A DNA stretch of 64,000 nt from Angiostrongylus vasorum (Eukaryota > Nematoda > Chromadorea > Rhabditida > Metastrongylidae). The stretch is taken from contig JADANN010000108.1 of assembly GCA_018806985.1 (NCBI GenBank), positions 62,001 through 126,000 on the forward strand. Direction: 5' to 3'. Shown here one piece after another: positions 1 through 11,106 of the stretch (the first letter of the stretch is position 1; each line of letters begins with the position of its first letter). Below the pieces are notes generated by a model. That model saw only the letters and a list, made by a program, of their open reading frames with translations, was not told the origin of the DNA and did not search any database. Position numbers and translations under genes: made by a program.

Positions 1-2675
1 TAGACGCAACTGGAGCATTGGAAGATACTCGTTCCGTTGAGCGTGAATGGGGGCATACGAAACCAATCCGTTCTTCATGATCATCGTTTTTGTGAGATTT
101 ATTCGAAGGCCAATCTTTCCGCAGGCTTTATCAAAGTCGGCAAGCATACGTTCCGCTTGGCAATGTTTGGTGTTATAAGGACGATGTGATCAGCAAAGCG
201 AAGGTGGTGTAATTGCCGACCATCGATTTTCACTTCCATATTATCCCATCCCAGTGCTTGCATGACGTTCTGGAGGGTGGCGGTAAATTCTTGGTTATGA
301 AATTTTTGTACAGCTAACGAAGAATCTTTATGTACTGAGTAGAGACTCCTTGTCTATCAAGGATTCCATGACTGCTTCTATCTCAATTGAGTCAAAACCC
401 TTCTTTAAATCGACGAAAGTGAGAGAGAGAGCGGTCTGTTGTACTCTCACGATACTTCAATGAGTCTTTTTATCGTGTGGATGTGGTCCATCGTTCTAAA
501 TCCTTTTCGAAACCCTGCTTGATCACATGGCTGTCCTTCGTCCAATGTTTTGTCAATCCTGTCTATGATGACTCAAGTGAAAAGTTTATACACGACAGAC
601 AGCAACCAGATTGGGCGATAGTTGCCTATGTCTTGTAGGTCACCCTTCTTGAACAATAGTCATGCCACACGGTCATGCCGATCTTCCACGACCTTGCATT
701 CAGACAGATAACGTGTGAAGAGCAGAGCCAGTGTGCTTACGAGAATTTGGGGAAGGCTCTTCAGGTGTTTTGGTCTTATCCTATCCGGACCTGGTGCTGT
801 TCGATTTTTCACCGAAGAAATGGCATGTCGGATTTCGGAAGGGAGAACCGGTGGTACAGCCTATTCATCCTCCTTTGTTTCATATGAGAGAAGGTGGACG
901 TGGCTATCGAAAAGATCTGAGTAGTAATCGTGAATGATTTTCTCTATTGCTTTTCTGGACGCCGTAAGTGTTCCGTCTGGGTGTCGGAGTGCAATTATCT
1001 CGGTCTAGTAAATGGCGAAGCTTCGAGAGGCTTTGCGAATGCTTTTCCCAGCCTCTGTGGCTTCGACCATTACTGCTGCCCTACCCTCTTTAAGATCTTC
1101 TTTTATCACCTGTCTGGGTTGTCTTGCAATTTCGGACGTCAGTTTGCGGTTGCCTGGAGCTCGTGCGATTCCACGCATGCGTATCAGCGCGAGTGATTCT
1201 GGAGACAGAGGTCTCTTGGTGAGTTTCGGACTCTCAGCTTTCATAGCGCTTACGTGAAGATGTTGAATGAGGCGATCGTATTCTTCGTCGGTGTTATCGA
1301 CAACGCCATCTTCCCAACAGCCGACTAATGAATTGATTAAGTCCCAGTTTATGTTGGTTCTGGGAAATCAGTTCTTGAATTTAGCGGCTGTTTGTCCTTT
1401 CTGGGAGGAATAGAATCCTGCACGAAGGAGGCGATGGTCTGATCCCGTGTAGAATTTTGGGACAACAGCGACATGGGTTAGGCAAAACATTCTCTTCGTT
1501 ACGATGTGGTCTGTTTCGTTATGGCACGCTCCACTGGGAGACTTCCATGTCCAGCGTTGAGGGTAGGGGCTTTCGGAATTGCGAATTACCATGAATTGTC
1601 TTGGTCGCCATGATAAACTCAGACAGCCGCTCACCCTGTTCGTTCCATTCTAATCCATGGGTCCCAATATGACGTTCTTCAGACGTTCTTCTTGGTCCAT
1701 TCTTGGCGTTGAAATCTCCAATGATGACCTTGAAGAATGCACGGCCTTCTCTGTAGAACTTTTCCAAGTCTATGTAGAACGCTTCCACTTCTTCTTCGTC
1801 ATAGATGTCGGCGCGTAAACGACGAAAAATGTCTAAGCCGGTATTGATCCACATCTCTTTAAGCGTAAACCTCCGATTAGGGTTGATAGTTGTTCGAACG
1901 AATCGATTTTCATGGACAAACTGGTGTTGGCGATAAAGCCGACGCCCCCTATTCCTCTATTGTCGCATGTTCCGAGGAACAGTTCTTCTCCGGTGTAATA
2001 GACGGCATTTAGTGGGTGGCGTCGTCCCGTCTCGGCCAAGCCGATGATGTCGTACCTTATCCTTCTTGCTTGCTGCACGAGCAAGTCTTCTATCGAGGAC
2101 TCAGATGCAAGTGTGCTTGCATTGTAGGTACAGATCGTCACCGTAGTTCTCTCGTAATCCAGACAGCTTCCATTGGCCCTGAGATTCTAGCAGCCTCTCC
2201 GCACTCGTCCTACCCAATACTGCCGAATTGGAGGCTCTTTCGGGATCAGGGGAACGACGCCCGTTTCTTTCACTGTTTTTTAGCTTTTGGATACTCACGT
2301 ATAGCTTGCTGGACTCTGAACATGGGGGTTGGGTATACTAACGGGTAGCTTGCAGGGCTTTCTCAGAGTAGACACGGAGCATATTTGCCAGAGATGACTC
2401 CTAACCGCCTTCCGTATACCTCGCTGTCAGTTGATTGCAGGCTTCTGGCCGAATTGATTCGTAGAATACCATCCGCATTAACTAGAACGCCCTTACACAC
2501 GCGTGCATGAATACGACTCGTAAATACAGAAAGTATGTGCTAAATCGGCGCAGCAGAAACAGGGAGTTCATCCCCTTGGATCCATCTGCGTCTCAGGGAA
2601 GCAAAGGACGCGCCACGTAGCCTTGCGACTAACCGGCTATCGGCATCTCTCGTATGAGGGAGATCCGTGGTAGTT
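1..2675 (-). mobile_element. RTE-A non-LTR retrotransposon copy 1, truncated by window edge
   Basis: RTE-type element encoding an apurinic-type endonuclease (EN) followed by a reverse transcriptase (RT). Reading on the minus strand, the 5' end near 2,675 matches the 5' ends of the four other RTE-A copies in this window. The EN domain lies at about 2,141-1,519, starting with TICTYNASTLA and continuing through VIIGDFNAK to GSDHRLLRA, the usual catalytic histidine region. It is split by a frame change near 1,845. The RT starts near 1,250 and runs off the left edge; GNYRPI and KKGFDSIE-like blocks are visible. The RT catalytic box at 186-197 reads FADH instead of FADD, so a metal-binding Asp is lost. 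Several stops and frameshifts add to this. It is a dead copy. Confidence 0.9.
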
Positions 2676-2710
2676 GGTATTACAAAACATTATAACATAC
2701 ACTTGGACAC

Positions 2711-2955
2711 TTGAATGGCCTGTCCTCACTGGTTGTGTGGGCCGCAGCATGATCTCCACTTTTCGAAGTTTTGCTGGTTTAGCCATTGTGGCTCTCTGCA
2801 GTGCACAGGTCAGCCAAGCCATTGTCTCTCTCAAGTCGTTACCACCACAGCCAGTCGCAGTCGCTGTGGATTAAAGGGAGGTATTCCACCACGTGACTAA
2901 TTTGGTACCAGAACGGTGACGGATCCTAGCATTGGTTTACCCTTAGCTGGGCTTC
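2711..2955 (+). repeat. R310 dispersed repeat, 3'-truncated copy
   Basis: About 310-360 bp repeat found also at 4,828, 20,395, 22,660 and 56,333. Every copy begins with a GGCCCGTCCTCACTGGTTGTG-like block, then a TTTTCGAAGTTTTGCTGGTTTAGCCA-like block. This copy stops short of the shared terminal GAACACCTCC block. No coding potential is visible; a non-autonomous element is the simplest reading. Confidence 0.7.
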
Positions 2956-2975
2956 CTGAAGGAAGCTGTTGCTGA

Positions 2976-4222
2976 GAAAAGCTCACTTGCTCACGTTCCA
3001 GCCCTTACCGTAACGTGTGAATTACAATGAACAGCTAGATTGAAAGCACGTTTATCAATGTCGCCACACGTCGCAAGCCCATCCCGGAACAGCACGTGAA
3101 GATCTGGTGCTCAGTTGAAGAGTTACTCTTCCTCGCATCTTCTGACTCTTCCACTCCTCTTAGTTGAGCAGGATTTATGTAACATGTTATTGGTTCCTCC
3201 TCTAACCTGAGCAATTCATTACTAGAGCTACTCTCTCTTCATATTAATACTAGTCATTACTCTTCACGTCAAATCTAGGTATTGAGTGCGTTATTGTGCC
3301 ATTGTTTACATTGTTTATATCAGCATATTTACAAGTCCTACATAGCACAATCACCCCTTCATTCATTCGCACTATCCCTTTCCTAAACCCTCCATCTCTC
3401 CGGTGACGGAGGATTGGTATAGGCATGTCTGCGAGGATAAAATCACTGACTTTACACATGCTTGGGCACCTGATAGTCAATGCATAGGCCAAATATGCAA
3501 TCACTAGTATCCACGATGGTGAAAGGAGAAGAATTTATGGCACACTCCAAAGGGAACTAATCAGCCTCAAACCTTTTCGCCTCATTTTTCGTATTGATGC
3601 CATTACGAAGTTGCCACAAAGACTCGTAAGTGCCAGTTTTGATGCCAAATTGCGTAGCTTTAAGTTCTTCTGACTGCTACGGGACCGAACCAAAAGAAAG
3701 CAAGAGCCCTATATTCGGCAGACTTAGCAAAAGCCTCCAGCTGATATTGACAAGTGCTCAATCGTGAAGTGAGCAAAGAAAACGAAGGCACTTGCCAGAC
3801 GTCATGAACAGCGCATGATGAAGATGACTGGTGCAAACGACGTGAGCGGAAGGTAACGTGCTCCGTGGCATAAAACTTAGACAACTTGACGCATTGATTT
3901 ATCCAAGGCGTTACGCCTATGTGTAGTCATAAATGGGATCAACAGCAGAATTTCGCTGCACCTGATACTCCGGCAAGGTCTCGCCGCGAACGAATGTCTT
4001 CCATTCGATTCGACTCGGTCCTACGCCAAGGTTCCAGAATCTTCTCAGATATTGTTTGTGCTGTATAACTTTCACTTTAGTCTTGTATCTCTTAAAATAA
4101 CGATGTCGCTTTATCGCGTTGGTCAGAATAAGGTCTTCTTCAGTGTCAGCAAGATTTGTCTGCTCATGTCGTTGTCAAATGGATGTCGGTTTCGCATGTA
4201 CGTATCGTTTTGCTCTTTTCAG
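2976..4222. other. Region upstream of the unknown gene; nothing recognised
   Basis: About 1.2 kb of unique-looking sequence between R310 and the first modelled exon. Only short, stop-bounded open stretches occur, none resembling a family I know. It would hold the promoter of the gene starting at 4,223 if that model is right; no individual promoter element is supportable. Confidence 0.4.
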
Positions 4223-4306
4223 ATGAAAACATACACTGTCGTTCCAAGCGAAGAGTACCTGAAGTCTCTAAACATACCTCCCGTTCACTTCAACTTCAGT
4301 GATCAG
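4223..4306 (+). CDS. Unknown gene, exon 1 (start exon)
   Basis: 28 codons, MKTYTVVPSEEYLKSL to HFNFSDQ, ending in phase 0 before a strong donor GTATGT. The ATG follows a TGCTCTTTTCAG acceptor directly. In nematodes this is the expected layout when a spliced leader is trans-spliced just 5' of the start codon, which is why I chose this start. A conventional upstream exon is the alternative. The following intron is about 4.4 kb and carries R310, a TATG satellite, a PLE fragment and SINE-A. The protein family is not recognised. Confidence 0.55.
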
Positions 4307-4827
4307 GTATGTGTCGTTCAATTGGCGCATAGGTTGGGGCTATTCGCAGACTCGTTCTCTTTCCATCACTGAAGTACTCAAGGTTATCTGCGAATCTTTC
4401 CGTGATATTGAGATCAAACCTCTAAACTAAACCTTCACCAACATGCATATTCTGCAGTGCATTTTTTAAATTTCGCTAGGACAAAAGTAACGGTTGACAG
4501 ATTGCTTCCCACGTCCAAGTTTGCTCGTTGGACGCTTAATTTCACGTAGATTGTGTCTTTGCTGATTTCCCAACAGTAGGCAGTAATTTCTCAATAAATG
4601 GAGGGCCGGAAAACTTGTTAACATGGAAGAGCTATAGAAGAGATTTTGCTTTAGGTATTATACGAGCTACTTTTTGCTATACTTTACTATAGTTCACCAT
4701 TCAAATACGTTGCTTTCAGCGTATGAAAGTGTTTTACACATTACGTTGAATCGATTTTGATGATTCTTGAACGTACCCCATTCATTCGGTGACCAAAATT
4801 CATTGTACTTACGTACTTATTTAAATA

Positions 4828-5145
4828 TTTGGATGGCCCGTCCTCACTAGTTGTGCGGGCCCCTAGCATAATCTCTATTGTGTCGGAGTTTTGATGGTTT
4901 AGCCGCTATGGTTCCCTGGAGTCCCGAGGTCAGCCAGGCCAAAGTTTGTCCCAAATCGTCACCACCATAGGCAGTAGCCGCTCTTGTGGGTCAGAGGAAG
5001 ATTTGCCACTATTTGACTAGTTTGATACCGTGACGATGGAAGCGCCGGACTCCTTCTCAGCTTGGGAGGCCCTACCCGGTGGATGAATCCCACCGCAACA
5101 CATTGCGGTCCCTACACCAAAGAACACCTCCCTAGTCACGATGAG
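4828..5145 (+). repeat. R310 dispersed repeat, near-complete copy
   Basis: Complete-looking R310 copy: it opens with GGCCCGTCCTCACTAGTTGT and ends in GAACACCTCCCTAGTCACGATGAGGC. It is in the first intron of the unknown gene, same strand. The same two ends are seen at 56,333-56,705 (plus) and inverted at 20,395-20,758 and 22,660-23,005. Confidence 0.75.
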
Positions 5146-6426
5146 GCAGCAAACAGCTATGAGGAAGACTCATCATATGGAATGAAAAGGAAATAACTGC
5201 CGTTTGTCGGTCAAGTGACCAGAGGAGGTTTTTTCCCTGTAAATTTAGCAAGCCTACGGAGCTGCTTCTCACGGGCCATGTCAGACTACATATCTTTGTT
5301 GGACAACCTACCGACTGAGTGCAAAACGTCCGGTAAGAACCCTCCGAAGAACAAAATAAACCATCGAAAATTAAATGCATCGCAAGCAATGCACTTCGTC
5401 CACTTCATGTCAAATTCCACGATGCGGATTACAAAATGAATTTCATTCGTTTTGTGTTAAAAGCGTCTTGGTGCAGCACTTCTGATGTGAAATTGCCCAA
5501 TCAATCATCGCTGAATACGTGGCCTGAGCTATTCGAAACTTATCTCTTCAGTGTTGATGATATGTTATTCAATGTCGCTTGGTTTGTTTTTTACTTAGAG
5601 CAGTAGTCTGACCAGAAATTCTGTACGATAGTCATTATATGTCCTCACGTCGAATAAAGAAATGACTGAGCTATTAGTGACGGCTCTGTTTTACCTTAAA
5701 TTGACGACTTAAAATTTTTTCACAGCACACCCTTCGTTTAGATGACCAACTACGGAACGCCAATCCGTATTTTTTTTCAGTTGGGCTACAACTTTACTCT
5801 TCAATGATAAGCTGTTTTTTTATTCCAATGGATTACCATGAAATTAACCCCATAATGCCATCTGTCCCCGGATTTTTTTCTTCTTTCACCCCAATATGTA
5901 CACTTATTCGATAGCTAATCGAAAGCGGATCAAAATGTGAGGTGTGAAACCAGGGAAATCGTGCTCTACAATAAATCATTTACAAAATACCTTTTTCGCA
6001 AAAAAGTTGGTTGGCCGACGATTTGACAAACGGTTATGTGCCGTTTTTTTTCAACCACTATGGTCACTGTTTGGAATATGCCAATATAAAAAACAACGAG
6101 GTAGGCACAAAACGGAGTGCTAAGTACTTCCAAGTGCTTACAGCAACGTTTTGCATAATGGATCACAGTAACACATAGTAAGCAGTAGTGTACATCTCAT
6201 TCGTGCTCGTAGAACTAGAGAATGAAGTCTCTTCTGCAATTCTGCCATGTTGACAACGCATGAAGCACTCTAGTGGTTGAAAATTTATCTCTTATTGTCA
6301 GATAGTCTGAAAGTCCGCAACCGACGAAAAACTGCTCGTCTTCCATTCAGAGAGCCACGATTAACAGCGTTCGTCCGTTATGCGTTGAAGTACCAATTCC
6401 ACAGTGTTTTGTATGCGCACAGGCGT
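5146..6426. other. Intronic or intergenic stretch, nothing recognised
   Basis: AT-rich, with T runs and no frame supported by splice sites or family similarity. The short open stretches at 5,132-5,389 (minus) and 5,215-5,439 (plus) overlap each other and carry no motif I recognise. It falls inside intron 1 of the unknown-gene model. Confidence 0.4.
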
Positions 6427-6446
6427 TTGTGTGTGTGTCTGTGTGA

Positions 6447-6496
<50 letters not shown>

Positions 6497-6846
6497 GTAT
6501 ATGTGTATGTATGTGTGTATGTGTATGTGCATATGTATATGTATATGTATTATGTATGTATGTATGTATGCATGCATGTATGTAATGTTTGTGTGTATGT
6601 ATGTATGTATGTATGTATGTATGTATGTATGTATGTATGTATGTATGTATGTATGTATGTATGTATGTATGTATGTGTGTATGTATGTATGTATGTATGT
6701 GTGTATATATGTATGTATGTATGTATGTATGTAATGTTTGTGTGTGTGTGTATGTATGCATGCATGTATGTATGTATGTATGTATGTATGTATGTATGTA
6801 TGTATGTATGTGTGTATGTATGTATGTATGTATGTATGTATGTATG

Positions 6847-6877
<31 letters not shown>

Positions 6878-7185
6878 TGTTTGTGTGTATGTATGTATGC
6901 ATGTATGTATGTATGTATGTATGTATGTATGTATGTATGTATGTATGTATGTATGTATGTATGTATGTATGTATGTCTGTATGTAATGTTTGTGTGTATG
7001 TACGTATGCATGTATGTATGTATGTATGTATGTATGTATGTATGTATGTATGTATGTATGTATGTATGTATGTATGTATGTATGTATGTCTGTATGTATG
7101 TATGTATGTAATGTTTGTGTGTATGTATGTATGCATGTGTATGTATGTGTGTATGTATGTGCGTGTATTTGTATGTGTGTGTTCA
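6427..7185. repeat. TATG/TG microsatellite with higher-order units
   Basis: About 760 bp. It begins as TGTG and TATGTG repeats (6,427-6,540) and becomes long TATG tetranucleotide runs, on the other strand CATA. The array is punctuated by a marker, TAATGTTTGTGTG followed by a GCATG variant, at about 6,583, 6,732, 6,875, 6,984 and 7,109. Marker spacing is about 149, 143, 109 and 125 bp. The apparent proteins on both strands (YVCM and HTYI repeats) are artefacts of the tetranucleotide and are not genes. Confidence 0.98.
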
Positions 7186-7369
7186 CTGTTTTCTTAAACG
7201 CGAGAGTTATTACACCATTTATTCATGGCCAGGGGTCAAGAAATCTACCTGAGCTGATACCCACGCATAATTATAAGGCACTCCTCCTTGTGGTTTATTG
7301 TTTGATCTCATCAGGCATAAACCGAAGAAAGACTGAATTCTATTTTTGAATTGTTAAACTAACTCATGG

Positions 7370-8170
7370 AAAACGCCTACATCTCGAAATCATACCGAAA
7401 GCCAAGTTACAATGACATGTTGGTTTACCTCTTCTGTCTTTCTTCACGCCCAAAAGTGGTGCTTATGAGGAATATATCTTGAACAGACATCGGTGTATGT
7501 ACAGGAAGAGAACACAATGGTGAGTTCATGAAGTTGGCACAGAAATTCGCCACTACCAACGGCTATGAAGTGGTGGCTCCCCAGGATAGGTTTAGGTGAA
7601 GAATCACGCTCCCATGTGATATTTGTAGTGAGAATAAGTCTTGTGTATTCTGTCTTTCATCCTCAACGATATAAGCAGAGCAATAGAGCGATACGTTAAA
7701 GGCCCCTCTAGAGGAATCAGTGGCAGTAACTGAAATAGCGAACACTCTAAAACGTTCACTCACTTAGTTGTAATAACTCGCATAAACGCAACGCAGAATG
7801 GAAAATTGGATAATTTGCCCTAACGATCGTGATTGCATGAGTTCGGGTGAGATGTACCTCGTCTCTTGCGTGGAGACGAATGCTAGGAGAAGCGGATTGA
7901 ACACTCTTGTTCCGTATGAAAGGACAATATGATGGGAAACTTAAAGTCAAACCAAACCCTCCACTAGGCAGGCATAGCACAGAAAGATATAACCGAGGAG
8001 GTTTACACGTAAAAGTCACTATTCTTACATGTGATTTGTCAATCATCAGCATGTAGGGCTCTTGAAGCGTTTGCGATAAATTCAGAAAGCTCCCTGTTAT
8101 TTCGTGTGACCTCACTACATACCTCAGGCCAGTGTTTTGACTTGAGCCAGGCACATTCCTTACTCATATA
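7370..8170 (+). mobile_element. Penelope-like element fragment, heavily decayed
   Basis: End of the RT domain plus part of the GIY-YIG region of a PLE. Visible pieces are ISKSYRKPSYNDML near 7,385 (compare TKWYRKPSNKN in the 37.9-kb copy), NGYEVVAPQDRFR near 7,560, and an ICPNDRDCMSSG-like block with a CTCCACTAGGCAGGCATAG block near 7,960. Frames change repeatedly and stops interrupt every domain. It lies within intron 1 of the unknown gene, same strand. Confidence 0.75.
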
Positions 8171-8496
8171 GGACTACGTGGCTTGTCTCCTACGGTAACT
8201 GAAAGCTTTATAAAGAACAAAACGATAAATTTTTTAACAGTAGTTGTTAACAACGTTAATTGAATTTATATTGACTTTTTTCTGCTTGGGTCATGAAGGA
8301 GTTTAGGTGAGTAGATTAGTTGTTAATTTGACCTTTCGCAGTTCTGAAGAAAGTAAATCGACCAAAATCCAAGCTATTGTAAATGTGTAGTGTAATAAAA
8401 AGTCTGCCTTTCAAAAAGGCTGTTAATTTTTCTTCGCGAACGTAGAAACCCATATGTGGTTCACGACCTTACGTGCAAACGTCTATAAAAGGATAA

Positions 8497-8722
8497 AGGA
8501 TAAAGCTCTCGGAGTTGATCAACGCCTTAAGGATGCGCGGTGCATTCGATTTCATTAAGCATCGTTTGGAGGTGATTGAATGCATATATCTGGTCTTTAC
8601 AATGACTCGTTTTGTCCTTCCGATGTATCGAGTCAGTGCTGCTATCCTCCGAGACGAGTCTGGTGCCAATTTGCCTACCCCGAAGGGATGGCGTCTCCAA
8701 CCACTGCGCCACACGCGAACGT
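8497..8722 (-). repeat. SINE-A copy (tRNA-derived)
   Basis: Read on the minus strand, it opens near 8,715 with TGGCGCAGTGG, a perfect fit to the pol III A-box consensus TRGCNNAGYNGG. It runs through the family block GGTACCAGACTTGTCTGGG-like and ends in the TTTATCCTTTATCC tail (8,497-8,515). Other copies are at 43,720, 44,300, 59,205 and, truncated, at 15,255, 19,870 and 42,705. This copy seems to lack a clear B box. Confidence 0.75.
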
Positions 8723-8728
8723 CTACAG

Positions 8729-8813
8729 ACGTGTCAAAACTGTGTTGCCATCGTCGCAAAGAAGTTTGGTACTGCTAAAGGTTTCCCTAACCTCGGAATG
8801 ATGAGATACGTTG
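8729..8813 (+). CDS. Unknown gene, exon 2
   Basis: 85 nt: 28 codons starting TCQNCVAIVAKKFG and ending GMMRY, plus one base. It starts in phase 0, matching exon 1, and ends with one base, matching exon 3. The donor GTAAGC is good. The acceptor GTCTACAG is weak in pyrimidines and lies just outside the SINE-A head, so this exon is one of the less certain ones; the SINE may have supplied or moved the acceptor. Function unknown. Confidence 0.42.
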
Positions 8814-8970
8814 GTAAGCGCTTAGTACATGATTGAACTAACAACCACGTGCGACACTGTAACTAGGTCTGTACGAGTTCCCGAAAGAAAAAATCGCCTA
8901 ATATTTATGACTTTTTCATAAAGTTACCTGTTACATTACTGCTTTGTGGACTGAAAATTTAATTTTCCAG

Positions 8971-9115
8971 TATCCGAAGTTCTCAATAATGGCTCATTGG
9001 GAAAGCAGTTTCAGGAACAACTGCGAATGCACCTTTTGTCCGCCATGATTTGTTCGTCAAAGCAAATTAATGGCGAAGCATACATAGATTTCGCCTCAAT
9101 GGACGAGAATTTGAG
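8971..9115 (+). CDS. Unknown gene, exon 3
   Basis: 145 nt, open throughout in one frame: SEVLNNGSLGKQFQEQLRM, then an ICSSKQINGEAYIDFASMDENL stretch. It has a strong acceptor (TTAATTTTCCAG) and donor (GTAGGT). It takes one base from exon 2 and leaves two bases for exon 4. The composition is that of an ordinary soluble protein. No family is recognised. Confidence 0.6.
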
Positions 9116-10027
9116 GTAGGTGCAATTATAGGCAGATAGAAATGCATGGTTCCTTATTCCTTATTCAACCTTATCTTCTGGATGTCAGTGGTGAGCGCAC
9201 TGAGAATCCGCATTGAGAATGTGTAGAAAATCAAAAAAATAACTCTAAAATCCACGTCTATTTGAATTGGGTTCAAATGCGTGGTGTTGTCGCCCTCGGT
9301 TACCCAACCTCTAGAGTATACCGGGATATTAGCCAAGCAAGGAAAGAAACGTAAACATTCTCTTGACGGCTTGAAAAAGATAGCGAGAAATCTTAACTGG
9401 TCTAATGTAGAACGTTCCACGCGGGTCAACAATAGAATCAGCCAACGTGAAAAAATATCTATGCTTCTATTACTGTTTCAATGATCAATCACAGTCTGTT
9501 TGAACTCTCGTCGGAGCTTATAGGAGTAAATGCGTCAGTAGCAGCACCTTTTCACTACCACACTTTCACTTTCACTTTCACAGCACTATCTTTTTCGCTT
9601 AGTATTGCTCTTCCTGGATGTTTGGTGAGTTGTGATGTTTAGGAAATAACTACCCTCTATCTACTCTGTATGCGATATCTTTGGAAACTAAAGTCGCAGA
9701 ATAAATTTCTCCATCAAAAAGTATAGTCGAAAAGAATACACGTTGTATGCGATGCATATTATTTAAAATTTCTGCGAAGTATGCATCGTATTTGACGTAT
9801 GGTTTGGAAATATATTATTACATACACGCATATAATAATAGCAGTATGCAAAAAGTTATTTGCACGAGAGCGCTCTCATGAAACATCTTCACAGATCGTC
9901 TAAACCCTGGGTTATTTTCTAATAGACTATCTATTTGCTAGTTCATCATGGTTTTCTTTTTTCTGATGCCGTGGTAACGTTTCTTTCCTGGTTTCAACCT
10001 TTGTTAGCTGATGACTGTTGTTGTCAG

Positions 10028-10181
10028 GATCATCGTAATTTTCGCTACCTCTTTACTATTAGCGGAGATTCTGAATAAAAACGTCGAAATAGTTTTCAAA
10101 ATTAGTGGCTTTTCTGGTTCAGAACACCTGACTTACATTACAGTTCAGTTCCCGAATGCACTCGCTGTCCGTAACAAGATT
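10028..10181 (+). CDS. Unknown gene, exon 4
   Basis: 154 nt. The hydrophobic start IIVIFATSLLLAEIL is followed by NVEIVFKISGFSG and TVQFPNALAVRNKI. The acceptor is GTTGTTGTCAG and the donor GTAAGT is strong. One base completes the Arg codon split with exon 3, and the exon ends in phase 0. The hydrophobic stretch is short and could be a buried strand or helix rather than a membrane span. Confidence 0.55.
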
Positions 10182-10574
10182 GTAAGTCACGAGGAACGGT
10201 TTCGATGTTTGAATAGAAGAAAAGTTGCTCAGTGTCTGCGTTGCATTTTCTGTCGAATGCTTTGTGATAAATGGTTTTAGAGAAATCACCGGTGGTTGCT
10301 TAGATTTGGAGACCATCGGATTGGCAGCGACTAAAGGAGACACGATGGAGGCAGAAAAAGATTGCAAGGAATCCAGTGCGTCTTTTAAACTATTACTCAT
10401 TAGCATCTCAGCATTATGAATTTGATCAAATCATCACTATTTTCGATCAAGCTGTGATACTCTTTTTTTCTAATCTTAAAATTTGTTCTCCTAGCAATGC
10501 ATCGACACAAATTCGTTGCCTTTAAGATGTTATTGTCAAAGTTTTTTTTAGGTCTAATGGATGGTTGTTTTCAG

Positions 10575-10714
10575 AAACGCCTCTTCCACCATCCAATGTT
10601 TGCTGGCATAGTTAAAATGCATAAAAAAAGTGGGACATTTCGTCCAGTACCTCCTGATGTTTTAAAACCTCTCTGCGAAAGACTACTTCGATGTGGTCAA
10701 CAAGTTATGGAACG
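10575..10714 (+). CDS. Unknown gene, exon 5
   Basis: 140 nt after a very good acceptor (GGTTGTTTTCAG). It reads KRLFHHPMFAGIVKMHKK, then SGTFRPVPPDVLKPLCERLL, then RCGQQVME, and ends with two bases of a split codon before GTACGT. The start is phase 0, fitting exon 4. Basic and amphipathic in character; family not recognised. Confidence 0.6.
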
Positions 10715-11057
10715 GTACGTTTTTTTTCGGTGTGCGAAATTAGTGCTCCCGTCAGCTTATTACTCCCGAAACCGACTCTCAACTTGCCGCAGCATATATC
10801 AACAAGTAAACGGTCTTTGACAAGCTTATGCGTGGTTCTTGTGAAGCCGTTACTTCTTAACTTCTTATTATCTAACATTTCCTCGGATTTCACTTTCTTC
10901 AGAGCTGTATTAGTCTCTCCTATTTTAGGAGACGAAACCAAATAGTGGGACCCCTCATAGTTCACACTGGATGGGAAATCATTTGCATCGCTTTCGATCC
11001 TCTTAATCATCAAGTAACTTGAGTAAACACAGTGAATCAAATGAATTTTCTTTGTAG

Positions 11058-11106
11058 CTCACTGCAAATGTTTCTGATGTGGGCGAATTCACTGGAACGG
11101 ATCTCT
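11058..11106 (+). CDS. Unknown gene, candidate exon 6 (short)
   Basis: 49 nt after acceptor TTTTCTTTGTAG, reading SLQMFLMWANSLERIS. It completes the split Arg codon from exon 5 and ends in phase 0, as exon 7 requires. The donor GTGTGG is poor, so this exon is proposed mainly because it is the phase bridge needed between exons 5 and 7. Without splicing, the frame ends nearby, so it could instead be a terminal exon. Confidence 0.35.

Noticed and set aside
6427..7185. CRISPR array or telomeric repeat
   Set aside because: The unit is a simple tetranucleotide without spacers, and neither TTAGGC nor another telomere motif is present; the context is a eukaryotic genome.
6347..7197. Long open frames of HTYI or YVCM repeats on both strands
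   Set aside because: They are direct translations of the TATG tetranucleotide array in several phases; no start context, splice sites or non-repeat sequence support a protein.
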